Shown one piece after another: positions 1-7,170 of a stretch of 21,447 nucleotides of DNA. The notes beneath the pieces were generated by a model that ran no database searches, was not told where the DNA came from, and worked only from the letters and a program-made list of their open reading frames with translations. The number at the start of each line of letters is the position of its first letter. The stretch's first letter is position 1. The DNA is from an uncultured Lachnospiraceae bacterium (GTDB lineage: Bacteria > Bacillota > Clostridia > Lachnospirales > Lachnospiraceae): contig CAJUFL010000061.1 in NCBI GenBank assembly GCA_910585605.1, positions 1-21,447 of the forward strand, read 5' to 3'. The position numbers and the translations under genes are program-made.

Positions 1-45
1 ATACTTATCATATCAGTTTGGGAGGTGGGTGACAACTACCCTACG

Positions 46-522
46 CTAGAGGGATTTTGTATAAATGGAAGCTGCATCACATCGTACCTTAATATAGTAT
101 GTTCCCTCCTCTTCCAAACCGTCCCATATGACTTCGTCACTATCCCCCTCTAAAGGCACATATCTCTCACTGCTATCACCCATCCATATATTTTTTGAAT
201 ACTTTACTTCAAAACTATGTACTGGTAAATAATATTCATCCATATTTTCAACCGTAATCCGCACCTTCCCATCTTCTGTATTTTCCACACTGATCTTGGG
301 TCTGGGCATCTTCTTTATTTCCTTTTCCGATTGTTTTGCATTATAACGGGGAATATCCGGACAAAACGGATACTCTTTCCCATCAATTATCGTATATCCA
401 GATGCGTACTCCACGTCGTATTCATCATATTCAAAGTATCGATTATAAATGAAAGACACTTCCAAAATTACCAATACAAAAATCAGTATAATGCCAATGA
501 TAATTTTTCCTTCTCTTTTCAT
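46..522 (-). CDS. membrane-anchored protein with a fibronectin-III-like domain
   Basis: A 158-residue protein of unknown function. Residues 7-27 form one hydrophobic N-terminal segment, best read as an uncleaved membrane anchor that leaves the rest outside the cell. Residues about 72-150 look like a beta-sandwich domain of fibronectin III type: a Pro-rich entry, the strand 'EVKYSKN' and the strand 'GTYYIKVRC'. The same 'YY-K/R-VR' strand occurs in both upstream neighbours. In those the domain runs on for about 15-20 residues through 'WSKVKK', but here it stops soon after 'KVRC', so the last strand is missing and the C-terminus may be truncated. The start is well supported: AGGAGGT lies 5-6 nt before the ATG. 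It is 48 nt downstream of the InlB/Fn3 gene on the same strand and is probably co-transcribed with it. No catalytic motif was seen. Confidence 0.75.
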   Translation of the reverse strand: MKREGKIIIGIILIFVLVILEVSFIYNRYFEYDEYDVEYASGYTIIDGKEYPFCPDIPRYNAKQSEKEIKKMPRPKISVENTEDGKVRITVENMDEYYLPVHSFEVKYSKNIWMGDSSERYVPLEGDSDEVIWDGLEEEGTYYIKVRCDAASIYTKSL

Positions 523-570
523 AGATTACCTCCTCTCATCAATGGATATCTGTTGAAAAAGTCTTTCTGG

Positions 571-1280
571 CTATTTCTTTATTCTAATTTTTTTTACTTT
601 AGACCACTTCGTATAATACATTTTTGTATTACAAATCTTACACCCACGTACTTTCATATAATATGTTTTTCCTTTTTTTAATTTATTGATTGTAGTGTTT
701 TTTTCGTCATACAGACTATACAATTTTTTATAACCTCTGAATTTCTTGTTTGCCGCATATCTTATTTCATAATCCTCCACTTCTATCGGACTTTTTATTG
801 AAAACCGGAGCTTTTTCCCTTTTATATTTTTTAAACCTTTTATAACCGGTTTTGCTGTTTTTATCTGCTGAATCAAAAAGTGTCGTCCTCTTCTTCCTCT
901 TCGTAACCAGGCAGATAATCCCCATCTGTTGGCGGTTTTGGTACTTCATAATCCCATACCGCATATACAGAACAATCCTCATAAAACTTTGTCTCATTTG
1001 TCACTACTTCCTGTGTATCCTTACGATACCAATAAGAAAATACCCAGCTTGGATCATCTGCAAACTCTGTATTTTCCATTGAAGGTATCCACCAGTTAAC
1101 AGTCTGTCCCTTCTCAAGTGTTAAGGTTTTGGATACCTTTAATCTTGGTGTTTCATATACAGAAATTGTGACCTTCTCCTGTACAGGACTATCTGCCTGT
1201 ACTGCCAATACAGCTGGTTTTGCAAACATAATAACCATGACTCCAATAACCCAAAAAAATGTCTTTATTATTTTTCTCAT
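571..1280 (-). pseudogene. secreted InlB-repeat plus fibronectin-III-like protein, frameshifted
   Basis: Two overlapping reading frames look like one broken gene. The upstream part (1280-873, 135 aa) has a signal peptide (hydrophobic to about residue 26, probable cleavage AVQA-DS), then an InlB B-repeat-like (Listeria-Bacteroides repeat) domain ending in 'SVYAVW', then a Pro/Glu-rich linker with 'EEEEEDD'. It stops at TGA 873-875. The downstream part (876-571, about 100 aa) has no signal peptide and could start only at a TTG inside the overlap. It carries an Fn3-like domain with 'GKTYYMKVR' and a C-terminal 'WSKVKKIRIKK'. The shift falls at a run of five A (875-879, T5 on the coding strand); one extra base there would join the parts into about 236 residues. 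I chose the ATG at 1280 rather than 1286 because GAGGG (1287-1291) abuts the first but lies 6 nt from the second. Two separately translated genes are the alternative. Confidence 0.65.
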
Positions 1281-1293
1281 ATCCATCCCTCAC

Positions 1294-3266
1294 TTATTTG
1301 CTTATTTTTACTTTCTTTACCTTTGACCAATTTCCATAATATGTTATTTTACTATTCTTAATAGATTTTTTATATGATCTAACTCGAATATAATATATTT
1401 TTCCTTTTTTCAATTTTGTCAGAGTCTTTTTTGTCTGATTCGTGTACGTTTTTTTTGTTACTTTATTATTATTAAAAGTTTTATCTGTTCCATATTGTAT
1501 CATATAACCTGTTACTCCAGGAATTCTTGAATACTCCAGCTTTATCTTTCCAGCTTTACTATTACTGCATTTTTTTATCTTAACAGGCTCTGCCTTTCTG
1601 CTATCATTAGTAATCTTAATTTTAATGCCACAATCATCCGGCTTTGGTGTTTGATGATCTTTCATACTATTCATCTCACTAATATTCATGTATAAATAGT
1701 TCGTAGTCTTTTCTACCGAATCCCAGCAAAAATCACAATAATAAGTCTTTCCGTTTATAATGGTTTTATTAATACTATGAACCGGATCCTTACCTGTATA
1801 CCCCACACATGGTATTGCCTCATAACCGCATTTCCCCAATACTGCAAAAGCGAATTTTGAATAGGAAGCACATACGCCCCTATGATTCTTTGTTTTAAAA
1901 AACCAATATAAATCATATATATTTTTTTCATTATCATATCTATAATGGTCTGTTAAAATTTTGTTAATTCCTGATATTGCTCTTGTCACAGTAGTATTCT
2001 TATTAAAACCTGAAGATATTTTCAAGACTTCTTTTTCTACATAAGAACACAACTCGTAATATTCTTTAAAAACTTTTTGATTTATTGTATAAACTCGCTG
2101 ATAAGTGTCATCCCTAACCCCCCGAGCACTCAAAATCTCTCACCTTCAACTTATAATCTAATTCCTTTTTCCAATTTGGATTTTTATAAAATTCTCTTTC
2201 TGTTGTAAAATGTGGTGTTTGTATCAACTGTAAATACTGAAAATATTTGCAATACATTAACGTCAATGCCTTTTCCATTGTTTCCTGATCCCATGTTGTC
2301 TCAATAATACCATATTTCTTATACTTTTTTACTTGTAATGCATGATCACTAGGCAATATCATCACAAATTTATTTTGTGCTTTTATTTTCAATATTTTAT
2401 TCAACAACCAATCGGCATTTTTTTCATCCTGCTTATTAAATACCGTATTATCTAAAAGCATAACTGATTGTAGAACTACTATTAATAACAACAATATCTC
2501 TTACATCATCTACAGAAAATTGAAAAGCCCCTCCATTTATCAAATCCTTGTCATACAAAGAACATAATAATTCCTCAAAAGATTTTTTTACTTCATTCTT
2601 TAATTTATTTTTATATATACCACAATTAAATAATATTAATTCACCATTTGAAGGCTCAAATGAGCAACTCATCCCATATGTTTCTTTTGAATGATATTGA
2701 TTTAGCATGCTTTTATCATAAATAATATATTGATTATCATTGATCATTTGATCCATATAAAAAAAGAGCTCTTCTGAAATATAGCAATCCTCTACACTTT
2801 CCTCAATGATAATCATATCATAGCCATTTAAATCATCCGTTGTTATCTCTTCAGGATTTAAATAAGTTAAATTAATATGATCTACTCTATTTTGACCGTA
2901 ATATGCATTTTCCAAAAAATATATTTCATTTTCAGCAATCATTGAGGAAATCGTATCCCCTTGGGAACCTAAGACCAAAATGTTGCCTGATGCCTCATAA
3001 TTATTTGTATTATATTTTAAGTAGTAATTTTCACCGTCTAAAAATCTTGATAATCCAATATCCGTATCAAAATAAAACGCTGCATGTCGTATAAACGACA
3101 TAACCTCACTGTTACAAAATTCATGCATATTATATTTATACTTTGAATTTCTTTCACTATCCAACTCTAAATTTTCCGCTCTGACATCTTTACAAAAGAA
3201 CAATCCTACAAACAATACAATCATGCATAAACACAATAATTTTGCTATTTTTTTAATCCACTCCAT
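1294..3266 (-). pseudogene. secreted transglutaminase-like protein with Fn3 domain, two frameshifts
   Basis: Three consecutive frames (3266-2448, about 2494-2114, 2133-1294) read as one broken gene of about 655 codons. The first has a strong start (GGAGGAG, ATG 3266) and a signal peptide (hydrophobic 8-25, 'VRA-EN'), then about 240 residues of unknown fold. The second has no start of its own and continues that region. The third holds a transglutaminase-like core: Cys in 'RGVCASYS', then His in 'VHSIN' and Asp in 'CDFCWD', the Cys-His-Asp order expected for the family. After that comes a C-terminal Fn3-like domain ending 'NWSKVKKVKISK'. Deleting one base in T4 (plus-strand AAAA 2454-2457) would repair the first break; deleting one base in G6 (plus-strand CCCCCC 2118-2123) would repair the second. 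Related secreted transglutaminase proteins in Clostridia are thought to act at the cell surface; the role here is unknown. Sequencing error or phase variation are alternatives to decay. Confidence 0.7.
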
Positions 3267-3291
3267 AGTAATTCTCCTCCAGTACAGTATG

Positions 3292-3327
3292 TTATTTTTT
3301 ACCTTTCTGTATTTTAATTAATCCCAA
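3292..3327 (-). other. possible 11-codon leader ORF upstream of the transglutaminase-like gene
   Basis: On the minus strand AAGGAGG is followed 4 nt later by TTG and an 11-codon open frame ending in TAA, with 25 nt left before the ATG at 3266. The sequence would be a short Lys-rich peptide. It could be a leader peptide or chance; the only support is the ribosome binding site, which no other start explains. Confidence 0.15.
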
Positions 3328-3355
3328 TATACCTCCTTCCCAATCCATATATGAC

Positions 3356-3392
3356 AAAAGGCTATTGCTTTTTGCTCAGTCAATAGCCCTTT
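3356..3392 (-). terminator. intrinsic terminator after the LRR-like pseudogene
   Basis: On the minus strand GGCTATTG (from 3381-3392 side) pairs with CAATAGCC (3360-3367 side), extended by A-T pairs, with a 13-nt loop and a TTTT run at the 3' edge. It begins a few bases after the stop at 3399 and would separate this fragment from the surface-protein genes downstream. Confidence 0.6.
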
Positions 3393-3398
3393 CATTTC

Positions 3399-3917
3399 CT
3401 ACTGCTCCCTGATTACAAGGTTATCATTAAATAACCCCACATCATCCCGTTTCATAACAATACGATTCATTGTATCTCTGTATTTGGCAAGACTGCCCGC
3501 TGGTACAATAACAACAGCAGGATTTATACCCCTATTACGAATATCGAAATCATCCTTAAATACCGGAACAGCGGAGTTTTTGAATGTTATGGTTCCACCA
3601 TTCACAGTGAATCTGCCGCTTTGTACCTTAAGACTCAACGGAAGAATAATTTCCTCGCACTTTTCACTGCCTAATTTTACTGCTACCTCTGTCACACCCT
3701 CTGGAACTTCAATCTTCTCTATATCTGCATCCTGCATTATAACAGTCTTATTTTCTCCCTCTGTCTTAATCAAAAGACCATTGACAAAATCATATTTGTT
3801 GTCATTTTCCGATACTTTTACCTTGCTTTTGGCAAATGCTTTTTCTCCAAAAATACATTACGTTTTTGTTTCGTTAACACGCCCCTTATCAAAAATATAG
3901 TCCCTGTATAATAGCAT
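3399..3917 (-). pseudogene. BspA/leucine-rich-repeat-like fragment, interrupted
   Basis: The frame is open from 3857 to 3399 without a usable ATG. Its product resembles the C-terminal part of BspA-type leucine-rich-repeat surface proteins: 'VPEGVTEVAVKLGSEKC', 'ILPLSLK' and the closing 'VPAGSLAKYRDTM' are typical. The same frame continues upstream to an ATG at 3917 through only one stop, TAA at 3858-3860 (codon 20), so a single nonsense change is the simplest explanation. An alternative is one extra base in the T5 run (plus-strand 3849-3853), which would join it to another upstream frame with GTG at 3880. No clear ribosome binding site precedes 3917, and no signal peptide is seen, so the gene is probably also truncated at its 5' end. 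A terminator follows at 3356-3392. It is a remnant with no predicted activity. Confidence 0.55.
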
Positions 3918-4127
3918 ACTACATTTATACCACAAAATCAACCTCTATTTTAATTTTACAATCTTATATATTTTTATTCATATTTGTTTGTTTTTTCTTC
4001 TGCATTTCTACTTTATACAAAGACGTCTAATACAATTACCCAATAGCCTTTTTACACCTGTAATCTTAAAGGAAATATTGAAACTGATATCAAAAATAAA
4101 GTTAAGTACGTTGATTATAGTTTTTAT

Positions 4128-4304
4128 TTATTGATCATCTACCCTAATGGCGGACAGCGGAATTTTGAATACACGAAAATCCCATTCTGCTTTGTCGTAC
4201 AAATTTTTCTCCGCTGTGCTGGATACTATTAATACCTTTAATTTTTCAAAACAGATTTTGGAAAAAATGAGTATTAAAAAACAGGAAACCTTTTTTGATT
4301 TCCT
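4128..4304 (-). pseudogene. possible 3' remnant of an unknown gene
   Basis: A minus-strand frame with no start codon stays open for about 59 codons and ends in TAA at 4128. Its last 35 codons read like real protein (for example 'EWDFRVFKIPLSAIRVDD') and are richer in G and C than the flanks. It begins inside the hisS terminator, so it cannot be an intact gene. The family is not recognised, and chance coding is quite possible. Confidence 0.25.
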
Positions 4305-4306
4305 GT
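4275..4306 (-). terminator. intrinsic terminator of hisS
   Basis: A perfect 8-bp stem on the minus strand, ACAGGAAA (4299-4306) with TTTCCTGT (4281-4288), a 10-nt loop, and a run of six T at the 3' side (to 4275). It lies 46 nt after the hisS stop and is a textbook Rho-independent terminator. Confidence 0.9.
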
Positions 4307-4351
4307 CTTAACGTACCGTTGTAAAAACAATGGTCATTTAGATAATCCACT

Positions 4352-5626
4352 TTACTGCTGCATTCGATCCACAAAAAACTCCTCAAAAGCAGTATACCCC
4401 TCTTTCAACAGCTGTTCCTTCTGGAACTTCTTATTTTTCTTCATGATGGCAATATTAATCTGTCTGCCTTCTCGTCTTCCTTCATTCGCTTTTTGCAAAA
4501 TTACAAGCATCTTGTCCTGCGGCATATTCTTTTCTACAAGATAAACCGTCTTCTCACCTGTTCCCGGCACCTGATAATCCCTCTCTAGAAGCAGCATGAC
4601 AATCCGCTCAAAACCAATGGAAAATCCGCAGGCAGGTGTATTTTGTCCGGTAAATCTGCCAATCATTTCATCATAGCGTCCGCCGCCGCCCACAGAACCT
4701 CCGAATTCATCCATGGAAATCTCAAAAATAGGACCAGTATAATAACTCATGCCCCGTACCAGGGTAGGATCAAATATAATCTTAAAATCTGCCGCCTTTA
4801 CCGCATCCACGCTTGCCATGATGGTTTCCAGATCTTGTGCAACTCCTGCTTCCAGGCAGTCACCCAAAATATCTTTTAAAAAGCGAACCCCTTCTATGCC
4901 GGAACCGGTCTTCTCAAATAATGCAAGATATTTCTCCACATTTTCTTTGGGATATCCCATCTCTTCCAGTTCTACCGCTACACCCTCTAAACCAATTTTA
5001 TCCATCTTATCCAGTGTAATAAATATATTATCATAGTCTTTTTCCTCAAATCCACTATAAGCCGCCATCGCCTTTAACATCTTGCGGTTATTTAAACGGA
5101 TGGTAAACTTTTCAAATCCAATCTTCCCCAGTAATGTTGTAGTTGCGGTAATCAGTTCAATCTCCGCCAAAATCGTGGGTTCACCCAGAATATCAATATC
5201 ACACTGCATAAACTGGCGGTAGCGTCCTCTCTGGGGACGGTCAGCACGCCAAACATTTCCAATCTGCAATGCCTTAAATGGGCTGGGTAAATCATTGGCA
5301 TTCCCTGCATAATATCTGGAAAGCGGAAGCGTTAAGTCATAGCGCAGCCCGCAATCTGCCAGCACATCCATATTCTCCTCTGTCACCCTGGAAACTGCAG
5401 ATGTCAGCTTGTCCCCTCTTTTTAAAACCTTAAAGATCAGCTTTTCATTTTCACCGCCCTGGTTAGAGGACAGGTTTTCAATATGTTCCACACAAGGCGT
5501 CTCCATACCGGAAAATCCAAATGTCTTATAGGTTTCCTTAATCTGCCCTATCACATAATCACGGATTTCCATTTCCCTCGGTAATATATCCTTCATGCCG
5601 GTAACCGGCTTCTTCTTCATTGCCAT
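4352..5626 (-). CDS. hisS: histidine--tRNA ligase
   Basis: Charges tRNA-His with histidine using ATP; a cytoplasmic class II enzyme. The 424-residue length is normal for the family. Visible motifs: 'GMKDILP' at the N-terminus (10-16), motif 2 'RADRPQRGRYRQF' (127-139), the histidine-binding loop 'LVRGMSYYTG' (289-298), 'GGGGRYDEMI', and motif 3 'GFSIGFERI' (334-342). A C-terminal anticodon-binding domain follows. 'YDLTLPLSRY' and 'RGRYRQFMQCDIDI' resemble eukaryotic and archaeal HisRS more than the usual bacterial 'LTLRPEGTA' form, which suggests a divergent subtype. An in-frame ATG exists upstream at 5674, but the ATG at 5626 has AGGAGA 7 nt before it and matches the family N-terminus. It is divergent from the secreted-protein cassette and ends in a strong terminator. 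The leader is short and no T-box is seen, although T-boxes are common before such genes in Firmicutes. Confidence 0.95.
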   Translation of the reverse strand: MAMKKKPVTGMKDILPREMEIRDYVIGQIKETYKTFGFSGMETPCVEHIENLSSNQGGENEKLIFKVLKRGDKLTSAVSRVTEENMDVLADCGLRYDLTLPLSRYYAGNANDLPSPFKALQIGNVWRADRPQRGRYRQFMQCDIDILGEPTILAEIELITATTTLLGKIGFEKFTIRLNNRKMLKAMAAYSGFEEKDYDNIFITLDKMDKIGLEGVAVELEEMGYPKENVEKYLALFEKTGSGIEGVRFLKDILGDCLEAGVAQDLETIMASVDAVKAADFKIIFDPTLVRGMSYYTGPIFEISMDEFGGSVGGGGRYDEMIGRFTGQNTPACGFSIGFERIVMLLLERDYQVPGTGEKTVYLVEKNMPQDKMLVILQKANEGRREGRQINIAIMKKNKKFQKEQLLKEGYTAFEEFFVDRMQQ

Positions 5627-5683
5627 AACAAATTCTCCTTTTCTATTTACCTTGCCCTCTGACTGTCTAAACATCCGTAGCCA

Positions 5684-5711
5684 ATCATAATAAATGTACT
5701 ACCATTGTCAG
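5684..5711 (-). promoter_or_regulatory. probable hisS promoter
   Basis: On the minus strand, -35 CTGACA (5706-5711) and -10 TATGAT (5684-5689) are separated by 16 bp. Transcription would start near 5677, giving a leader of about 50 nt before the hisS ATG. Confidence 0.5.
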
Positions 5712-6051
5712 TTTATCACACAACATGCCAAATTTAAATAGTTTTCTATCTTGAATTCATTTTTAATGTTACTTCGTTTAATTTACAGGCTTCACTTCAT
5801 TTTATATTATTTGGCATGCCAAAATTTCTGAATCTTATCATTCAAAGAATTTCCGTTTAACTTATCACTCTTCAAACGACAACCCCTATATATCATACAT
5901 ATATACCTAATTATCTTCATCTATTAAACATCTTTCATTGTTATATTATTATAAAATAATTTCTAAAATACTACATTTCAAAATCAAATCTATACCTTTG
6001 TTTCTTCAATATTCACTCAATACCTATCACCAAATCAATTAAATTTAGCAA
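5712..6051. other. AT-rich divergent intergenic region with a palindrome
   Basis: No gene is supported between the hisS promoter and the cassette promoter. The only notable element is the perfect 14-bp palindrome TTTGGCATGCCAAA at 5810-5823. A partial copy (CATGCCAAATTT) occurs near 5724-5735. The rest is low-complexity AT-rich sequence. Confidence 0.5.
5810..5823. promoter_or_regulatory. 14-bp perfect palindrome, possible operator
   Basis: TTTGGCATGCCAAA is its own reverse complement. It lies between two divergent promoters, about 230 bp upstream of the cassette -35 and 100 bp upstream of the hisS -35. A dimeric regulator could bind it, but no regulator is encoded in the cassette, so this is only a candidate. 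Confidence 0.3.
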
Positions 6052-6080
6052 TTGACAATCAAACTAAATATTGATATTAT
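6052..6080 (+). promoter_or_regulatory. strong sigma-A type promoter of the secreted-protein/ABC cassette
   Basis: Consensus -35 TTGACA (6052-6057), 17-bp spacer and -10 TATTAT (6075-6080; five of six matches to TATAAT). Transcription would start near 6087, giving a leader of about 40 nt. This is one of the two best promoters in the window. Confidence 0.85.
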
Positions 6081-6125
6081 ATATAATCAAACCATAACAT
6101 ATAGATATACTGGAGGAATTTAAAA

Positions 6126-6536
6126 ATGTTTGTAATAAGATTAGATGTAAAAAGAAAGTTTGCGAAAAAAATTTTTTCACTTGCATTAGCAGGAGTATTG
6201 GTTATATCATATGCAATACCCATACTCGCAAAAACAACAACCGGATCATACAGTGGTTTCATTTTAACTTGTACCAATACCGTTTCTTCCATTAACGGAA
6301 AAGGATCAACAAGTGGTGCAGCAAAACCATATTATAACCACGTTATTGTCAATACATATGACAAAAACGGCAAATTAAAAAAGAGCGGATTCAGCCGGGC
6401 AAAGGGTGTAAAAACATCCAAAACCGTAACATCTACTGGAATTCATAAATGTTATACTTTACACTCTGCACTAGATACTGATTTCAGTCATTTGGAATCA
6501 TTTAATAGACAAATTAAGGTCACAACAACAAGATAA
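6126..6536 (+). CDS. small secreted protein, possible bacteriocin-like precursor
   Basis: A 136-residue protein with a clear Sec signal peptide: basic N-terminus (R5-K15), hydrophobic stretch about 16-34, and a likely signal peptidase I site after A35. The mature part would be about 101 residues, strongly basic and rich in Thr, Ser and Lys, with exactly two cysteines (C49 and C109) that could form a disulfide. The middle ('PYYNHVIVN...GKLKKSGFSRAKGVK') loosely recalls the central part of lactococcin 972 family bacteriocins, but the match is by eye and weak, and the family is not firmly recognised. GGAGGA lies 8 nt before the ATG, and a near-consensus promoter lies just upstream. A terminator-like hairpin follows the gene, which would let it be made in excess over the downstream membrane proteins. 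The ABC transporter genes behind it suggest export, self-protection or sensing. It could instead be a surface or signalling protein. Confidence 0.8.
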   Translation: MFVIRLDVKRKFAKKIFSLALAGVLVISYAIPILAKTTTGSYSGFILTCTNTVSSINGKGSTSGAAKPYYNHVIVNTYDKNGKLKKSGFSRAKGVKTSKTVTSTGIHKCYTLHSALDTDFSHLESFNRQIKVTTTR

Positions 6537-6537
6537 C

Positions 6538-6568
6538 AGCTTGCATATATGTACAGGCTATATTTTTT
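6538..6568 (+). terminator. leaky terminator/attenuator after the secreted-protein gene
   Basis: Arms AGCTTG (6538-6543) and CAGGCT (6554-6559) pair with one G-T wobble, extended past a mismatch by two more pairs, around a small AT loop. A run of six T follows (6563-6568). It starts just after the stop at 6536. The next gene in the cassette lies only 24 nt further on, so partial read-through is more likely than full termination. Confidence 0.55.
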
Positions 6569-6591
6569 GAAAGGACAAATGTGCTTTATCT

Positions 6592-7164
6592 ATGAAGACA
6601 AAAAAACAAAAATTTCTTATTGGAATTTTAGCAATTCTTTTGTTATTATTGCTAGCAGGCATCTTTCTATGGAAAAGCGGCTGGCTCCTTGAAAGAGTGG
6701 ATTCAGGGGGTAACTCTGGTTTTCTTTGTAGTAATACACCGCAAAATGAAGAAAACATTGACACTGGCGAATGGCGTGACGAACAAATAGGAAGCTATGA
6801 TATTTTCACAAATGGCGTTAATTTTGAATATAACATAGGGGCAACCATCCGAAGCGGTAGGATTAAACTTACAGTCTATGACATGAAGGGGCTAAATCCC
6901 TATAACAGTACTGTTCAAGACTATGAACTGGTAAAGGAAGCCGTGTATACGGAAACAGGAAACTATGTTCTTTCTTATAATGATTTGAAAGAAGATACCA
7001 TGTATTATACGGCTTTGTTTAGCACAACTGATTCTGACTACAGCATTGATGTAAGTAATGAAAGAACAATGTTCCGCTGGCAGAAATGGTATGACAAATA
7101 TGTTGCCGCACTTCCATTTATAGATAAAAAATACGATCCTGATATTATTTTCGACGAGGAGTAA
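6592..7164 (+). CDS. membrane-anchored extracytoplasmic protein of unknown function
   Basis: A 190-residue protein. Residues 1-7 are basic and 8-27 form a strong hydrophobic helix rich in Leu and Ile, so the rest (28-190) is expected outside the membrane. No lipobox cysteine is seen in the right place. The outer part is acidic and shows alternating strands ('NFEYNIGAT', 'RIKLTVYDM', 'GNYVLSYND', 'MYYTALFST') consistent with a small beta-sandwich. The family is not recognised. The only in-frame start is ATG 6592, yet the nearest ribosome binding site (GAAAGGA, 6569-6575) is 16 nt away, too far for normal use. That site sits 3 nt before an overlapping 37-codon frame (6579-6692). The gene ends 6 nt before the first permease, so a role as accessory or immunity partner of the transporter is the likeliest inference. 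Confidence 0.8.
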   Translation: MKTKKQKFLIGILAILLLLLLAGIFLWKSGWLLERVDSGGNSGFLCSNTPQNEENIDTGEWRDEQIGSYDIFTNGVNFEYNIGATIRSGRIKLTVYDMKGLNPYNSTVQDYELVKEAVYTETGNYVLSYNDLKEDTMYYTALFSTTDSDYSIDVSNERTMFRWQKWYDKYVAALPFIDKKYDPDIIFDEE

Positions 7165-7170
7165 CCAGCA

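Larger units (their letters stand above)
3918..4351. other. AT-rich intergenic stretch downstream of hisS
   Basis: No intact gene is seen. The stretch holds the hisS terminator (4275-4306), an open but startless minus-strand frame of about 59 codons that ends with TAA at 4128, and an imperfect inverted repeat around 4149-4222 with ACAGCGGA at its centre. From 3918 to 4127 I see nothing beyond AT-rich sequence. Confidence 0.5.

Noticed and set aside
1..45. Short GGGT/ACCC repeat after the 158-aa gene as a terminator
   Set aside because: Only four pairs and no T run on the right side; too weak to call.
3484..3900. Plus-strand open frame of 138 codons over the LRR-like fragment
   Set aside because: The minus-strand frame has family features and a terminator in the right place; the plus frame has neither.
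4749..5036. Plus-strand open frame inside hisS
   Set aside because: Antisense to highly conserved HisRS sequence, with no start signal.
5627..5700. T-box before hisS
   Set aside because: The leader from the proposed promoter is only about 50 nt and lacks the conserved T-box sequence.
5824..6051. Small gene in the AT-rich gap before the cassette
   Set aside because: Frames are short, with no ribosome binding site and no protein-like composition.
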